From contig CP092876.1 of assembly GCA_030710605.1 (NCBI GenBank), forward strand, positions 63,302,115-63,366,114: a stretch of 64,000 nt of DNA, in the 5' to 3' direction. The position numbers were made by a program, and so were the translations under genes. Shown here piece after piece: positions 10,401 through 20,679 of this stretch (position 1 is the stretch's first letter; the number at the start of each line of letters is the position of its first letter). The notes under the pieces are model-generated. The model was not told where the DNA came from, ran no database searches, and saw nothing but the letters and a program-made list of their open reading frames with translations. This DNA comes from Cordylochernes scorpioides. Taxonomy: Eukaryota > Arthropoda > Arachnida > Pseudoscorpiones > Chernetidae.

Positions 10401-10710
10401 TTTTTTTTTGCTTATCCCTAGTACACGTGGTACAGGCCATGATAATCATGGTGGGTAGTTAGCGACTGCTTTTTTTTACTGTAAGCGCACCACATGTCTA
10501 CACATGTGAAAGCAGTTCGACTTTGCACTTACAAATGTGCCAGAGCCCCGTTTGGTTACTTGCACTCGCTGGTGGGGTTGGACTTTTGCAAGAATCGGGG
10601 GGCCATTGGAGCATTTTTTTTTAAACAGAAAAAAGTGTCCAATGCGGGGATCGAACCCGGGTCGTAGTGGTCGTAAACCAAACGGTTTAACCACCCTTCC
10701 ACCGACCCCT
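10401..10710 (-). mobile_element. tRNA-derived SINE with 12-bp target duplication
   Basis: The direct repeats CTTTTATTTCCT at 10389-10400 and 10711-10722 bracket the unit. On the minus strand it begins AGGGGTCGGTGGAAGGG, has a box-B GGGTTCGATCCCC and a loop TTTACGA (anticodon TAC, Val). It continues as a non-tRNA body and ends in an A-run next to the left duplication. The acceptor stem is poorly paired, so this is a SINE head and not a working tRNA. Confidence 0.8.
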
Positions 10711-10739
10711 CTTTTATTTCCTAAAAATATATATATATA

Positions 10740-10925
10740 CTACACGAATGACCCGGCTTCCCCCGAGTGCAATTCCCTTCATACTGAGTGTACATCAATA
10801 ATAAATAGTAGAAGTGCCATAGAATAGCGATACAGAAGTAACACATAAACTAAAGACAAAAAGTGTGTGTGATGGCAAAAATTATATTTTATTAGTGTTT
10901 GGGTATTTGATTTATTTATTTTTTG
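10740..10925 (-). mobile_element. Helitron 3' fragment (type A)
   Basis: On the minus strand the sequence ends CCGGGTCATTCGTGTAG and matches the last ~185 bases of the Helitron at 54960-55533, including the CATCACACACACTTTTT region. The terminal CTAG is mutated. Similarity ends near 10925. Confidence 0.7.
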
Positions 10926-11118
10926 CAATCCATTTAGTTGTTTCAAAATCAATTTAGTTTTAATAAATGGCAGCTTTTCCACCCAATCCACGAGATACCC
11001 GCCCCAGAGCATTAACCCTTGAAATTGCCTGAGTTGAGTGAGTGACTGCGAAGGATCTTGACTGCTATGCCCATCTTCTCAGTAAGAATAAAAATATATA
11101 TATAAAATGAAAGTATTT

Positions 11119-11545
11119 AAAAGCACGAATGTTTCTTTTATACATAATACAAACTTCTTCTGCCCTTACTGCGATGAAAAAATATATTGGGAGGGCTTGG
11201 CTCATCAGTGGTGAACCCTCCCAGCGGTTTCGCCAATTTAATCCACCAGACCGCTAATCAGAGCTCTAATACTGTATTTGACGATTCTGATTATATACGC
11301 AGCACTGAAGGATGGAATCTCAGAAATGGATTTCAAGAAAAACTATGTACATAAGCTTATAGGACAGTATAATTGCATTCAAATATTTGCATCGAGCAAT
11401 GCTCTACCGCAAACAATAAAGACAAGGCCATTTGCGCATAAATAAACACAAATATAGCCCTCCCAATATATTTTTCATCGCAGTAAGGGCAGTAGAAGTT
11501 TGTATTATGTATAAAAGAAACATTTGTGCTTTTAAATCCTTTTAT
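11119..11545. repeat. Foldback repeat family 1
   Basis: Inverted arms lie at 11119-11197 and 11456-11535 (core GAAAAATATATTGGGAGGGCT) and enclose a unique middle. Copies or pieces occur at 28070-28145, 31891-32340, 36100-36245 and 62148-62332. The outer end GATGGCGCGTTATTGCTTTG also bounds the RT element at 31891. Confidence 0.75.
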
Positions 11546-11845
11546 TTTATATGTATAGATGGCGCGTTATTGCTTTGTGTTTAAGAAAAAATATGTTTAT
11601 AAAAAATAATCCAAAATACTGGCAAGTAAATATTTTTCTGTAAAAGATAAAAGAGCACATAGAAATTAGGCAAACATATGTGTTTGCTAATGACTGCATG
11701 ATTCACTGCAAAGTGAAAATTAAAAAAAAAAATTATTAATCATTGAATTCTTCTAAATATTTCTTGTATATGAAGAACAAAATATAATTTGTTTTTCTTG
11801 ATATGATTGTGTTATTTCTGAAATTTTCAATTTTTGCATCGGTTA
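11546..11845. other. AT-rich spacer
   Basis: Nothing was recognised beyond the outer end of the foldback repeat. Confidence 0.5.
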
Positions 11846-11849
11846 GATT

Positions 11850-12560
11850 ATTTCGTTTTTATTTGACGGGGATTTATTCTCTTTATTGTCCACAAATATA
11901 AAGTGTTTGTTTTTTATGAATTGTTCTCTAACTTTTTCTTAATACACTATAATTCTATGGTTAATGTTTTCCAATTAATATTTTTAGTTCTGTGTCAGAT
12001 CTTTATTCCAGAATTATAATGATATATCATCCGCATTACAAATCAACTAAGAATTAGGTACTCTATATTCCATCAGAAAATCATTTTTAAAAATTTTCCA
12101 TAGAAGTGGAGATAGCGGTAAACCTGAGGACATCCCTTTGTAATTGGTTATGAAGTTGTTATATTGCGTAATTGAGAGATATATTCCTGAATTTGAATGG
12201 TATATAGAATTTTGATCAAAATTTCTGGTAAATTATCTAGGTCTATTTTTTTTTTTATGATCGCTGGCCACCATGCTTTGTCAAAAGCCCCTGATATATC
12301 TATTGTAACTTGTGCAGACAATTCTTTCTGTTTATGCACCATTATTATCTCTATTATTAAATTCAAAGCAAAGATAGTTGACTTAGACTTGATAAATCTT
12401 TGCTGTTTATGAATTATAATATATTGTTTTGATTATTAAATTCAAATATTATATTTTTTGAGTTTTTTTCAAGAATCTTTATAACATTTAATGACAAAAA
12501 TATCGAATGGTCGCTTTTTGCTAATTCATAGTTTTGTTAGACTTGGTATCTACAAAATTT
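11850..12560 (-). pseudogene. R1-like LINE reverse transcriptase fossil
   Basis: The minus strand from 12366 reads AQVTIDISGAFDKAWWPAII (RT motif A, catalytic D). Further on, in shifted frames, it reads SGLPLSPLLWKIF (motif B) and NADDISL (a mutated YADD). Several stops break it. It is more intact in motif A than the two LINE copies at 754 and 15780, and belongs to the same broad clade. Confidence 0.7.
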
Positions 12561-13019
12561 AAAAGAAAAAAAGCATATTTACAAGTATAAATATACTGAT
12601 AGATTACAAAAAATATAAATAAAAACAAAACAATGCAGTTTTGCGATAAAATGGATTAAAAGCTGTTTTTAATTAATTTGGATTATTTTAACGCTCTTCT
12701 GAAAATAATAAAGTAAAATAATTGTTTAGTATTTTTTTTTGAATAATTGATCTTTAATATCTTTCGCTTTTTGGAATTTATTTATTGTTATCTATATACT
12801 CAAAATTCGCATTATACAGTATATCGTTTGAATTTGATTTTAAAGAAGTAAGTTCATATCATTTTTATTGAAAAATTCGTATTCAAATTGCCTATTTAAA
12901 TATATTTTGTAAAAAATTACTATATTTAAAATTTATTATAATAATATATTGAATACATATATACTAATATACCTTTTTATAATACATTTTATTTAGTAAA
13001 TATTAGTTATGCAAATATA

Positions 13020-13104
13020 TTCATATATAAACGATCTTCAGATCGAATTCTTTTTTAGTTGCCTTTATTTGTGTCAGTTGAAGAGATTGGTCTAGTCTGA
13101 AGAA
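13020..13104 (+). promoter_or_regulatory. Promoter and leader of family member B
   Basis: TATATAAA (13024-13031) lies 33 bases before TTAGTTG (A at 13057), a normal TATA-to-initiator spacing. The leader then holds TGTCAGTTGAAG and GTCTAGTCTGAAGAAATGG, both nearly identical to the leader of the gene at 18035. Confidence 0.5.
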
Positions 13105-13554
13105 ATGGCAATTTCACCTGTTAAAAGAAAGAAATTTGGAAATGTAAATAAGTTTGAAGAAGCCTCAAATAAAAAACAAAAGAAGGATAAATATCATTCA
13201 GCTAATGAAGATATTGATGATTTGAATTCAAATGTTAAAGAAAACCAAGATGTTGAATGGGCTATAAGTGATGAAGAAAACCAAAATGTTGATTCAGAAG
13301 CAAAACGTAAGTTTCCTGAAATTGCAAGGGTTAAATTTGATTGTGATGAGGAAGGTGAGCTAGCATATTGTATAGAAAACGACTCTCCAGATGTAACTAG
13401 TTACTCGGGAAGTAAAGATGAGAAAGAAAAAGCAGAAGAAGAAGAAGAAATTAACGAGAATAGAAATAATTCTGATGAAAATATTGAACCTGATAAACCA
13501 ATAAATCAAATGGGTAAGAAGAAAGCTAAATTTGCAAATATTCGTAAAACCTAA
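13105..13554 (+). CDS. Small charged protein, family member B (149 aa)
   Basis: This is a complete frame from ATG to TAA in an AT-rich context. The N-terminus is basic with KRKK at residues 7-10 and KKQKK at 23-27, likely nuclear localisation signals. The middle (~95-115) contains FPEIARVKFDCDEEGELAYC, the only region that looks folded. An EEEEE run follows, then the basic tail MGKKKAKFANIRKT. M-x5-K-R, the leader and the tail are shared with the gene at 18035, and AATAAA lies at 13725-13730. No introns are visible. I know no matching family, and the function is unknown. A disordered nuclear or chromatin-associated protein is an inference from composition. Confidence 0.65.
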   Translation: MAISPVKRKKFGNVNKFEEASNKKQKKDKYHSANEDIDDLNSNVKENQDVEWAISDEENQNVDSEAKRKFPEIARVKFDCDEEGELAYCIENDSPDVTSYSGSKDEKEKAEEEEEINENRNNSDENIEPDKPINQMGKKKAKFANIRKT

Positions 13555-13559
13555 GGAGG

Positions 13560-14165
13560 AATAAGGAGTCTACTGTACAGTAAAAGAGTGTAGAATGAAA
13601 TACCATTAATGAATTTTTTTGTCCTATTGTATATTTATACATGGTTATTGAGATTGAATTCCTTTATTAATTAGTCCATAAGTCTCCATGATAAGTACTG
13701 TCGCCATCACACACACACACAATGAATAAATGTGCTTAACTACTTTCAGAAGCTTCACCCTACACTTATTTACTAAAACTGATCTATAAAAATGTTCTTA
13801 GATTTTAAATATGTCCTAATAAAAATTTAAATAATTAAAAATATTTTTAAAATTTTGTAATTTAATATAAAACGTTTAAGCTAATATTTTCTTGAATTTT
13901 TAATTTCTTTAGAAAGGTGTTATATAGTTTTGTAATGTATATGTAGTTTTAAAACTTGGAAAAATTCCTTCTGGTAATCTTTATAGCATTTCGCAGCAGT
14001 TTAGATAATTTCTATTTAGGTACATATTGATCTCTCTGATACGTTGTTTGGATACATTAAAGGAAAATCTGTATTCAATTTTGTATATTCGATCTATCTC
14101 ATGATTTCTATTTATATTCCCGAGATTTAATAAAATGTGAATTTTCAGTAAGTGACGCTCTTTTT
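13560..14165. other. 3' flank of member B
   Basis: No gene. The stretch around 13915-14080 (TATAGTTTTGTAATG; GGTACATATTGATCTCTC) resembles 18730-18910 downstream of the gene at 18035, so the duplication that made the two genes includes the 3' flank. Confidence 0.55.
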
Positions 14166-14169
14166 ATTC

Positions 14170-14670
14170 TTTCACAATCCCTATGATTTAAACTTGCGTT
14201 TCTTCAGACATTTCCGTATTCTCTTTAGTAAACTTTCAACCTCACTGTCATTGGTCTTTGAATTTATTTATAATCTATTTTCTTCAACTTTTAAAGTTTT
14301 CTATAATTTCTATGCTTTCTCTTAGTTGAAGATTCATCCCAGTGTCTCTATTCTCACGTTTATTTTTCTTACACTTTTCTTTCTATCAGGAAAATTTGCA
14401 TATCCAGTGTCGCTTTTATTATGTTGGCTATCATTATAATGGCTTATATTTGCGTTTCTAAGACTTTGAATCCTCTTTAACTTTCATCTTCAGAATTGTC
14501 TCAGAGGTTTTAGCCATCCTCAACATAACTTTTCCTCAATCTTTGTGTGAAATATTTATTTTCCATATTTACCTATTTTCCTGATGCTTTCAATATAGCT
14601 TTTTTAATGTTCATATTTTACTACGTTATCCAAACATAAAGTGTTCTCCAAAGCATGTGTGTGTAAATAA
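14170..14670 (-). pseudogene. Decayed copy of family member A
   Basis: It resembles the minus-strand gene at 5400-6560. It contains GATGCTTTCAATATAG and GAGAACACTTTATG-like stretches, NSEDES in place of NSEDE, and two or three vestigial CAGTGTC repeat units. Many stops are present and no ATG is recoverable. Confidence 0.5.
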
Positions 14671-14699
14671 ATATCCTTTGATTTTTTCAAAAATTACAT

Positions 14700-15470
14700 G
14701 AATACTAAATGTAGATTTTTAGAATAAAATGTTTCTTGAAATTTATTAATTTGGTACATATTTATAAAGCTCAGATTTAAATTGAACACAAAATCCTTCT
14801 TTCAATTATAATTTCAGAAAAGTCGGTGTCCATTCAAGTTCATACCAAAATATATCCACAAATTATATATTTTGAGCATAATATATAACACCATGGACAG
14901 CCTGACTAAATCCGAAATTTAATTTATATATTTTTTTGAGTTACTGTCCTTATAATTTCTGATTATTTCTTATATGAAAACATCTTGGAAATCTTTATAA
15001 AAGAATTTCAAAAAATGGTCTTTCAGGGTACTATTCAAACCTAGGTCAAAATAAAGAGGGTTATTATTGAAGTGAAACCATAGTGTGTTAACATTAATAG
15101 TTTTTGAAATGTATTCAACTACATTTTGTTTTCATCTATTAACTCATTGTTTTTATCTATGATAGACAGGTGTTATGTAAATATTTTCCACCCCAGTGTT
15201 TACTGTAATATAGATTAAACACAATTCGAATTCACTTTGTGTTTGCCGTTTATATGAAGCTGGTGAATATTTGGTTAGAAATGATAGAAATATTTGCAAG
15301 TTACAATTCTTGAAGGATACGTTTCGTTCCATTCTTGTCAGGGTTGTGAAACAGTTAAATGAAATCAGAAACGATTAAAGAACTCAAAATATCTGAAGCA
15401 ACCAAGATATTAGAGAAGTAGTTGTCAAAAAGACCTTGTCGATTCAGAATACGGAAATAGTATAATTAAA
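14700..15470. other. AT-rich spacer
   Basis: No gene or clear repeat was recognised. Confidence 0.5.
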
Positions 15471-15479
15471 GATATGCCT

Positions 15480-15765
15480 GGGCTAAGCTGGCCTGGCTGA
15501 TAGTACCCTGTAAGGGCTCCTAATCCAGGGATACAGGATGAGCACCATTTGTACTCCATGTTAAGAGCGGCTGTACATGGCGTCTGTTCCTCATATCAGA
15601 GGCGGCCATTTATTTTGGAGCCAAGTCGGTCTGCCACTGAGTAGTGCTCCCAGTCTTAATGACAAAGGCAGACGCATTCTACTCCACTTACACCATCAGA
15701 GTCTCAAGCTCTACAAGCTTGATACCCTAATATGATTGAGTGGAGATAAGAAAGAAGAAGAAGAA
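15480..15765 (+). repeat. Retroposon-like segment with AAG-rich tail
   Basis: This is a moderately GC-rich block (GCCTGGGCTAAGC ... GCGGCCATTTATTTTGG) that ends in GAGATAAGAAAGAAGAAGAAG. A simple-repeat tail on a GC-richer body suggests a SINE or LINE 3' end. No target duplication was found. Confidence 0.35.
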
Positions 15766-15779
15766 ATGAAATAAGAAAA

Positions 15780-17705
15780 GGTTGGCCAGAGTTCAATGAA
15801 AGATTTAAATGAACTATAAATGGAAAGTACCCAAATAAAAAACCCAAAATAACGTTTTTATGGAATTAAAAGATGTTGAAATATTATTTCAAGAATAAAT
15901 ATCATTAAAGCGCGCCAGGTATAGATTGCATCCGTAATAATATGATCAAATACGCTGGCACACTTTTAATCCCATTATTACAAAATTATTTAACAAATTA
16001 ATTGGAATAGGTTATTATCCGTTATATGGAAAATCTATTATAAAGATATAATATCAAAATATATTAAAGTAAACTATGAAACACACACAATAATAGCTAT
16101 AGACCAATACCATGACATCAAACATCTATAAATATTTTGAAATTTGTTTTAATTAAAACAAAGTCAATTAATATTATGGAGATTGAAAATTGATGTGCAT
16201 GGCAATACGTATTTTCTAAATATAAATCAACGAACAGTGTAAGGGAAGATATAATGTAAACCATACTGAAACACAGACAAGGAGAACTTACTTCTTTGAT
16301 TACGGTGGATATAGCAGGCGCATTCGACAACGCATGAGGTCGGCGATCAGAAATTATTTTTAAAAACTTGATATAGAAAACTTTTCCATCAATTTATTAC
16401 TAATCATACAATCTTATTTAAGTATTGAAAAAATGGCAAGCTTATCATATGAAGATATTAATTTAACATAAGAATAACTGACAAAATGATGTCTTCAATA
16501 TTATGGAATATATTGTTAAACGACTTGCTGAAAAGTTTCGAACATCCAAACGCAGAAATAATTTGCTAGGCAGAAGACGTTTCTATTATTTGTTAGAACA
16601 AATCTGTCGAAGATCTTGAAATATTGAGCGAATAAACTATATATGTTATGTAATTCAAAGATGTAATAGGAATAAATTATCAATAAGCCCAAAGAAATTA
16701 AAGTTATTTTGTTTACATAAAATACTTAAAATTCCTATTGAAAAATCAAATATTATCTTGAGCCCAATAGATCAAGTTAAAATATTCTAAGTATAACAAT
16801 TTAAAATCATGAAATAAAAAAGAAAACAAACTTTACAACGCATATAAAAAATATTTTGTGCAGGACAGAAAAATTGAAACATTTTCTGGTTTAATTTAGT
16901 GGTAAAATGTGGGAAATATATACTAAAAAATATATAAAGAATCAACAGGCCAGTTTTTACGTATGGTCCAGAAATATGATATAAATGTATTAATAGTCGA
17001 TGCAAATAAAAATTAAAATATATTCAATATCAAATTTTCCCTTATAGGCGATTAGAAACTACAAAACTACATCATCTAACAGTGTCCATAGTTTAGCGAA
17101 TATTTCCTTCTTGCAGATTATATTGGGTCTAAAATAATCAATTATATATGTGATCTGGTCAACTTTCAATTGATGATCAAAATGCCTTTAGACCATATGC
17201 TCCTAGTATAATCAGATCATTTTTAAAAGAAAGAATGGATGAATTATTTTTTAAAATAAAGGAAATATATATAAAATATATTTTTTTCGTCTGTAATTCC
17301 ATTATTCTTTTTGTTATAACTTCACAATTTTCAATTTATAAAACCCTGGAAATATTTGAGGATTTTTGGTAATAATTGGAGCTGTTAAGAACTTGAGCTG
17401 TTACTGTGGGAGTGAAACTCAAGTCTCGAGTTATCTACTGTTGGAAAGCCCATTTTTCTATAGCGCTAGATAACATAGCTACTAACATTGAAAGATCTGC
17501 ATAAATTTGCAGAAATTTAATTAATTTTGTAAATATATTTATGACTATCTGTCTGACCTGAAAAAATCAGATTCCTAATCTAACTCAGTGATCTATATAT
17601 CTGTTTCTATTTTTAGAATTTTTAAATTGAAGCCATTATCCTTACTGAGGCTATCGCGTTTCATGTGACAAAATAATGTAAATCTTAAATCCCTTATATG
17701 TTCGG
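15780..17705 (+). pseudogene. R1-like LINE fossil, paralogue without insertions
   Basis: Frames near 15905-16000 read APGIDCIRNNMIKYAGTLL, an early RT motif. TVDIAGAFDNA follows at about 16295 and the YADD region near 16560. Stops are frequent. It is homologous to 754-3964 but lacks both the Tc1 and the PLE, and so documents their target sites. The alignment ends at ATATGTTCGGA. Confidence 0.75.
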
Positions 17706-17929
17706 AATTTGTTTATGCTTCTATTCAAATTTCATTTAAAAACATTCGTTATATTCAATTTGAGAACGATTCAGTTTATATTATTTTCATAAAAAGGTTA
17801 TTTGGTTTTCAAATTTATGAAAAGGAATTACTATATATATAATAATAAATTTCAGTGAAGAATTAGTTGAGATTCATATGCTAATATGCAGCTATGATGT
17901 ATTCTATTTAGTGAATTTTAGACATGCAA

Positions 17930-18034
17930 AAATATTCCATTATAATATATATTTAGATAAAATATCTCTCAGTTGAAATATTCATTCTTCAAGCGACTTT
18001 ATGTCAGTTGAAGTGTGTTGTCTAGTCTGAAGAA
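17930..18034 (+). promoter_or_regulatory. Promoter and leader of family member C
   Basis: TATAATATATATTT starts at 17941, 30 bases before a TCAGTTG initiator (A at 17971). The leader shares TGTCAGTTGAAG and GTCTAGTCTGAAGAAATGG with the gene at 13105. Confidence 0.5.
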
Positions 18035-18472
18035 ATGGTAGTTATATTTGGTAAAAGAAACGGTCCACTATACAGAAGTGATTTACAGGATCCCTGTGAT
18101 CTCCCCGAAGACGAAGAAGAAGAAGACGAAGAAGAAGACGAAGAAGAAGAAAATGATGTGGATATTAATGATGAATATAGCCAAAATGATAATGATTCTT
18201 CAGAAGAAATAAATGGAGATAGCAACGATGATAATGATGCTGAGGAATCTGTAAAAGAAGAACAAGAAGACGACTCTGCAGAGAAAAGTAGTGCATCTGT
18301 AAATAATGAAGATAGTAAGAGTGAGAATATAGAAATGGAAGAAAAGAACGAAACCATAAAAAGTGACAATAATAATGATAATAGTAGTGAAGTTTATGGA
18401 TCTATAACTATAATGGGAAAAAGGAGATCTTCTAGATTGGAAAATATTCGTAGAAACCAGAGTAGAGGATAG
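18035..18472 (+). CDS. Small acidic protein, family member C (145 aa)
   Basis: This is a complete frame from ATG to TAG. After the short start MVVIFGKRNG (K7-R8 as in its relatives), residues ~24-40 are almost pure Asp/Glu. A long Ser/Asn/Asp/Glu stretch follows, then the basic tail MGKRRSSRLENIRR. AATAAA lies at 18503-18508, 31 bases after the stop. Acidic body plus basic tail is the composition of histone-chaperone-like or other disordered nuclear proteins, but no domain supports a specific role. The long serine-rich minus-strand frame opposite it is a shadow of the GAA/GAT codons. It is paralogous to the gene at 13105. Confidence 0.65.
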   Translation: MVVIFGKRNGPLYRSDLQDPCDLPEDEEEEDEEEDEEEENDVDINDEYSQNDNDSSEEINGDSNDDNDAEESVKEEQEDDSAEKSSASVNNEDSKSENIEMEEKNETIKSDNNNDNSSEVYGSITIMGKRRSSRLENIRRNQSRG

Positions 18473-18509
18473 TTAGCGGTAATATTTTAATATATAACTA
18501 CGAATAAAA

Positions 18510-19047
18510 AGCAATGTGAAAAACAAAAAACCTTTGAAAGATTTAGCTCAATTGATTTTTATAGGCAACCTTTTTCTTTCTATATACTTACACTGCTCTA
18601 TATAAATGATTATATTTGTATATTTATTTGAAATAAAATCAAATATATTTTTTATTTTTGATCTTTATAGTAGGTTGGCAGAAATATTTGATAAGTTTTA
18701 CCGATAATTGAACAAGCTTTGATTTCTATGGAAAAACGTTTTATAGTTTTGTGATGCATATATAGTGTCAAACTTGATAGTGTCTGGAAATAATTTCTGT
18801 ATATGGCAGTCCTTTATACTTTCACATAGGTACATTGAGTAAAAATATCAGACCTGCAATACATTGGTACATGCTGATCTAAGGCGTTGATCGGATATAT
18901 TCATGGAATTGTGCATTAATTTTCATTGATGTAAACGCACGTAGTGTAGCCTAAATCTCTATATTTAATTACGAAGTAGTAATAAAAGTAAAGAATATAG
19001 TTTTTTGTGATAATTCATTTGTATTTAAGAAAGTGTGTTAACGCTAG
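18510..19047. other. 3' flank of member C
   Basis: No gene. It is partly homologous to the flank of the gene at 13105 (see 13915-14080). Confidence 0.5.
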
Positions 19048-19051
19048 ATAT

Positions 19052-19393
19052 TGTTAGGAGAGAGGCGCGCGGTGGGAGGCGGTTGCTCACTTGCCACCGT
19101 TATAAGCCTACTTGTTTTGGCTACACCTTACCTAGTGGACTTAACTTTTTACAACTTATTTTTTCCTATTAACTTTCATATATAATTATTTGAACATAAT
19201 TTAGTTTTTATAATTATTTCCCATACTTTTCTTTCCTTGAATTTAAAGACATTTTGTTCTTGAAGATTATTTAAGACAATCTTTAGTTAGAAGGTGCTCT
19301 TTCTAAAACCATTAGTTTGTAAATAAACGTTAAAAAGGCTTCTCGGATGTTTTATCCCGGTACATCGGGTCTCTCTCTCTCACCATCGCAACA
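19052..19393 (+). repeat. Solo LTR, 342 bp
   Basis: It starts TGTTAGGAGAGAGG and ends CACCATCGCAACA (TG..CA). It is flanked by ATAT on both sides (19048-19051 and 19394-19397). AATAAA near 19323 is followed by a CTCTCTCTCT tract. No internal region is nearby, so it is a recombination remnant of an LTR retrotransposon. Confidence 0.65.
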
Positions 19394-19829
19394 ATATTAT
19401 ACCCTAAAATAAATATTTAATTATCAATATATATGGTCTTTTGCATATTCTCTTTTCACCTTTAATGCAAAGCTTTGTATATTTTGGGATTATTTTCTAT
19501 ACTGATAAAAGTAAGCAAGGCCATGTACTAATTAGAACTACGGAATGCAACATTTTTCTACACTTATAAAGGCTGATGGATATAAGTTGAGTCATGTACT
19601 ACGAATAGGAATATTGTCGCGTATAAAGCCTGAAAACACCTACAACCTAGACCATTATATGGCGTTTTCACCTGTTTCCGATCTGAAACTGGTGTGGGAA
19701 TTGCCATTTGCTGTAGTCCTGTTTCCTGTGAAAAAGGTTTGTAAATACTTTTATATTGGCCCTATGAGATAACACAATGTAAATACCCTTTGATTTCTAT
19801 TCTGGTTATATGTTATTTGTAGTAGAAGT

Positions 19830-20110
19830 GCCAATAAAAGAGGAGTGTTAGAAGTCTCGGTGCCGGTTGCTGCTCTCGCCATCGCCACAGTCGCTGCTGC
19901 TACTCTTCTGGTAAGTCTCTCGTATCCCCCCACCAGTGGTAAGGCCGAGAGATACTGCCAGAGGAAAGGAGTTCCACTTGATCGGTGGTTCTCGGACGTC
20001 CTTGGGTGCTCTGCAGGGCCCAGCTGCAGAGGGAGAGCAACGGGAGGGTAGGTGATCCACGAAGGAAGAAGCGGCGTCGTCGCGAAGAACCGGAAGGGTC
20101 AGCGCGCGGC
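19830..20110. other. GC-rich island
   Basis: It is markedly GC-rich against its surroundings, with open frames on both strands. CTGGTAAGT near 19909 matches a splice donor after a frame reading PVAALAIATVAAATLL. AATAAAAG lies just upstream. It could be an LTR/leader of a retroelement or an exon fragment. I cannot decide. Confidence 0.3.
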
Positions 20111-20188
20111 AATATTTACATTGTTTTCTACTAAAAGGCATTGAAAATGAGTATTTTATAATACAATATAATGCGGCTTATGATTCTA

Positions 20189-20674
20189 GACGTTTGACTA
20201 GTTTCACCGCAAAGGTTTGAACGAAAAATCTTAATTTATTTAAAGGAGAAATAACGACTATTCCTATCCTTAGGGATGAAGTATGGAAAGATGAATTGCG
20301 AAGAGTAATGATGAACGGAAAAATAATAAAGGTATCCAGGGACGGGAATCGAACCCACAGTGTTCCGCTTACCGGGCAGATGCGATGTCCACTAGGCTAC
20401 CCTGGATATATTTTTACGTTCGTAAATATACTAGGTTAATTTATAATACAATATAATGCGGCCAATGATTATAGACGTTTGATAAGTTTCACTGGTAAGC
20501 GGAGCACTGTGGGTTCGATTCCCGTCCCTGGACACCTTTATTTTTCCGTTCATCATTACTCTTCACTATTCATCCTTCCTTTCATTTCTAAGGATAAATA
20601 TAGTCGTTATAATACGCCTTGAAATACGATTTTACGTTCAAAAGAAACATTTGCGGTGAAACTTGTCAAACGTC
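20189..20674. repeat. Foldback family 2 with tRNA-like core
   Basis: Outer inverted ends are GACGTTTGACTAGTTTCACC at 20189 and its near-complement ending at 20674. A second, direct copy of the left end lies at 20447-20492. The inner arms carry tRNA-like sequence in both orientations. A related palindrome is at 59654-60006. Confidence 0.7.
20335..20406 (-). pseudogene. tRNA-like sequence in foldback element
   Basis: On the minus strand TCCAGGG/CCCTGGA is a perfect 7-bp acceptor stem. TAGCCTAGTGG is a good box A and GGTTCGATTCCCG a good box B. TCTGC/GCGGA makes a 5-bp anticodon stem with loop CCGGTAA (would-be anticodon GGT, Thr). Position 33 is C where T is universal, and the D stem is weak. 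It is best read as a tRNA-derived repeat core. Confidence 0.5.
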
Positions 20675-20679
20675 CACAA

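Noticed and set aside
18022..18369. Serine-rich minus-strand frame opposite member C
   Set aside because: Complement of Glu/Asp codon runs; the plus strand has the shared leader, ATG and polyadenylation signal.
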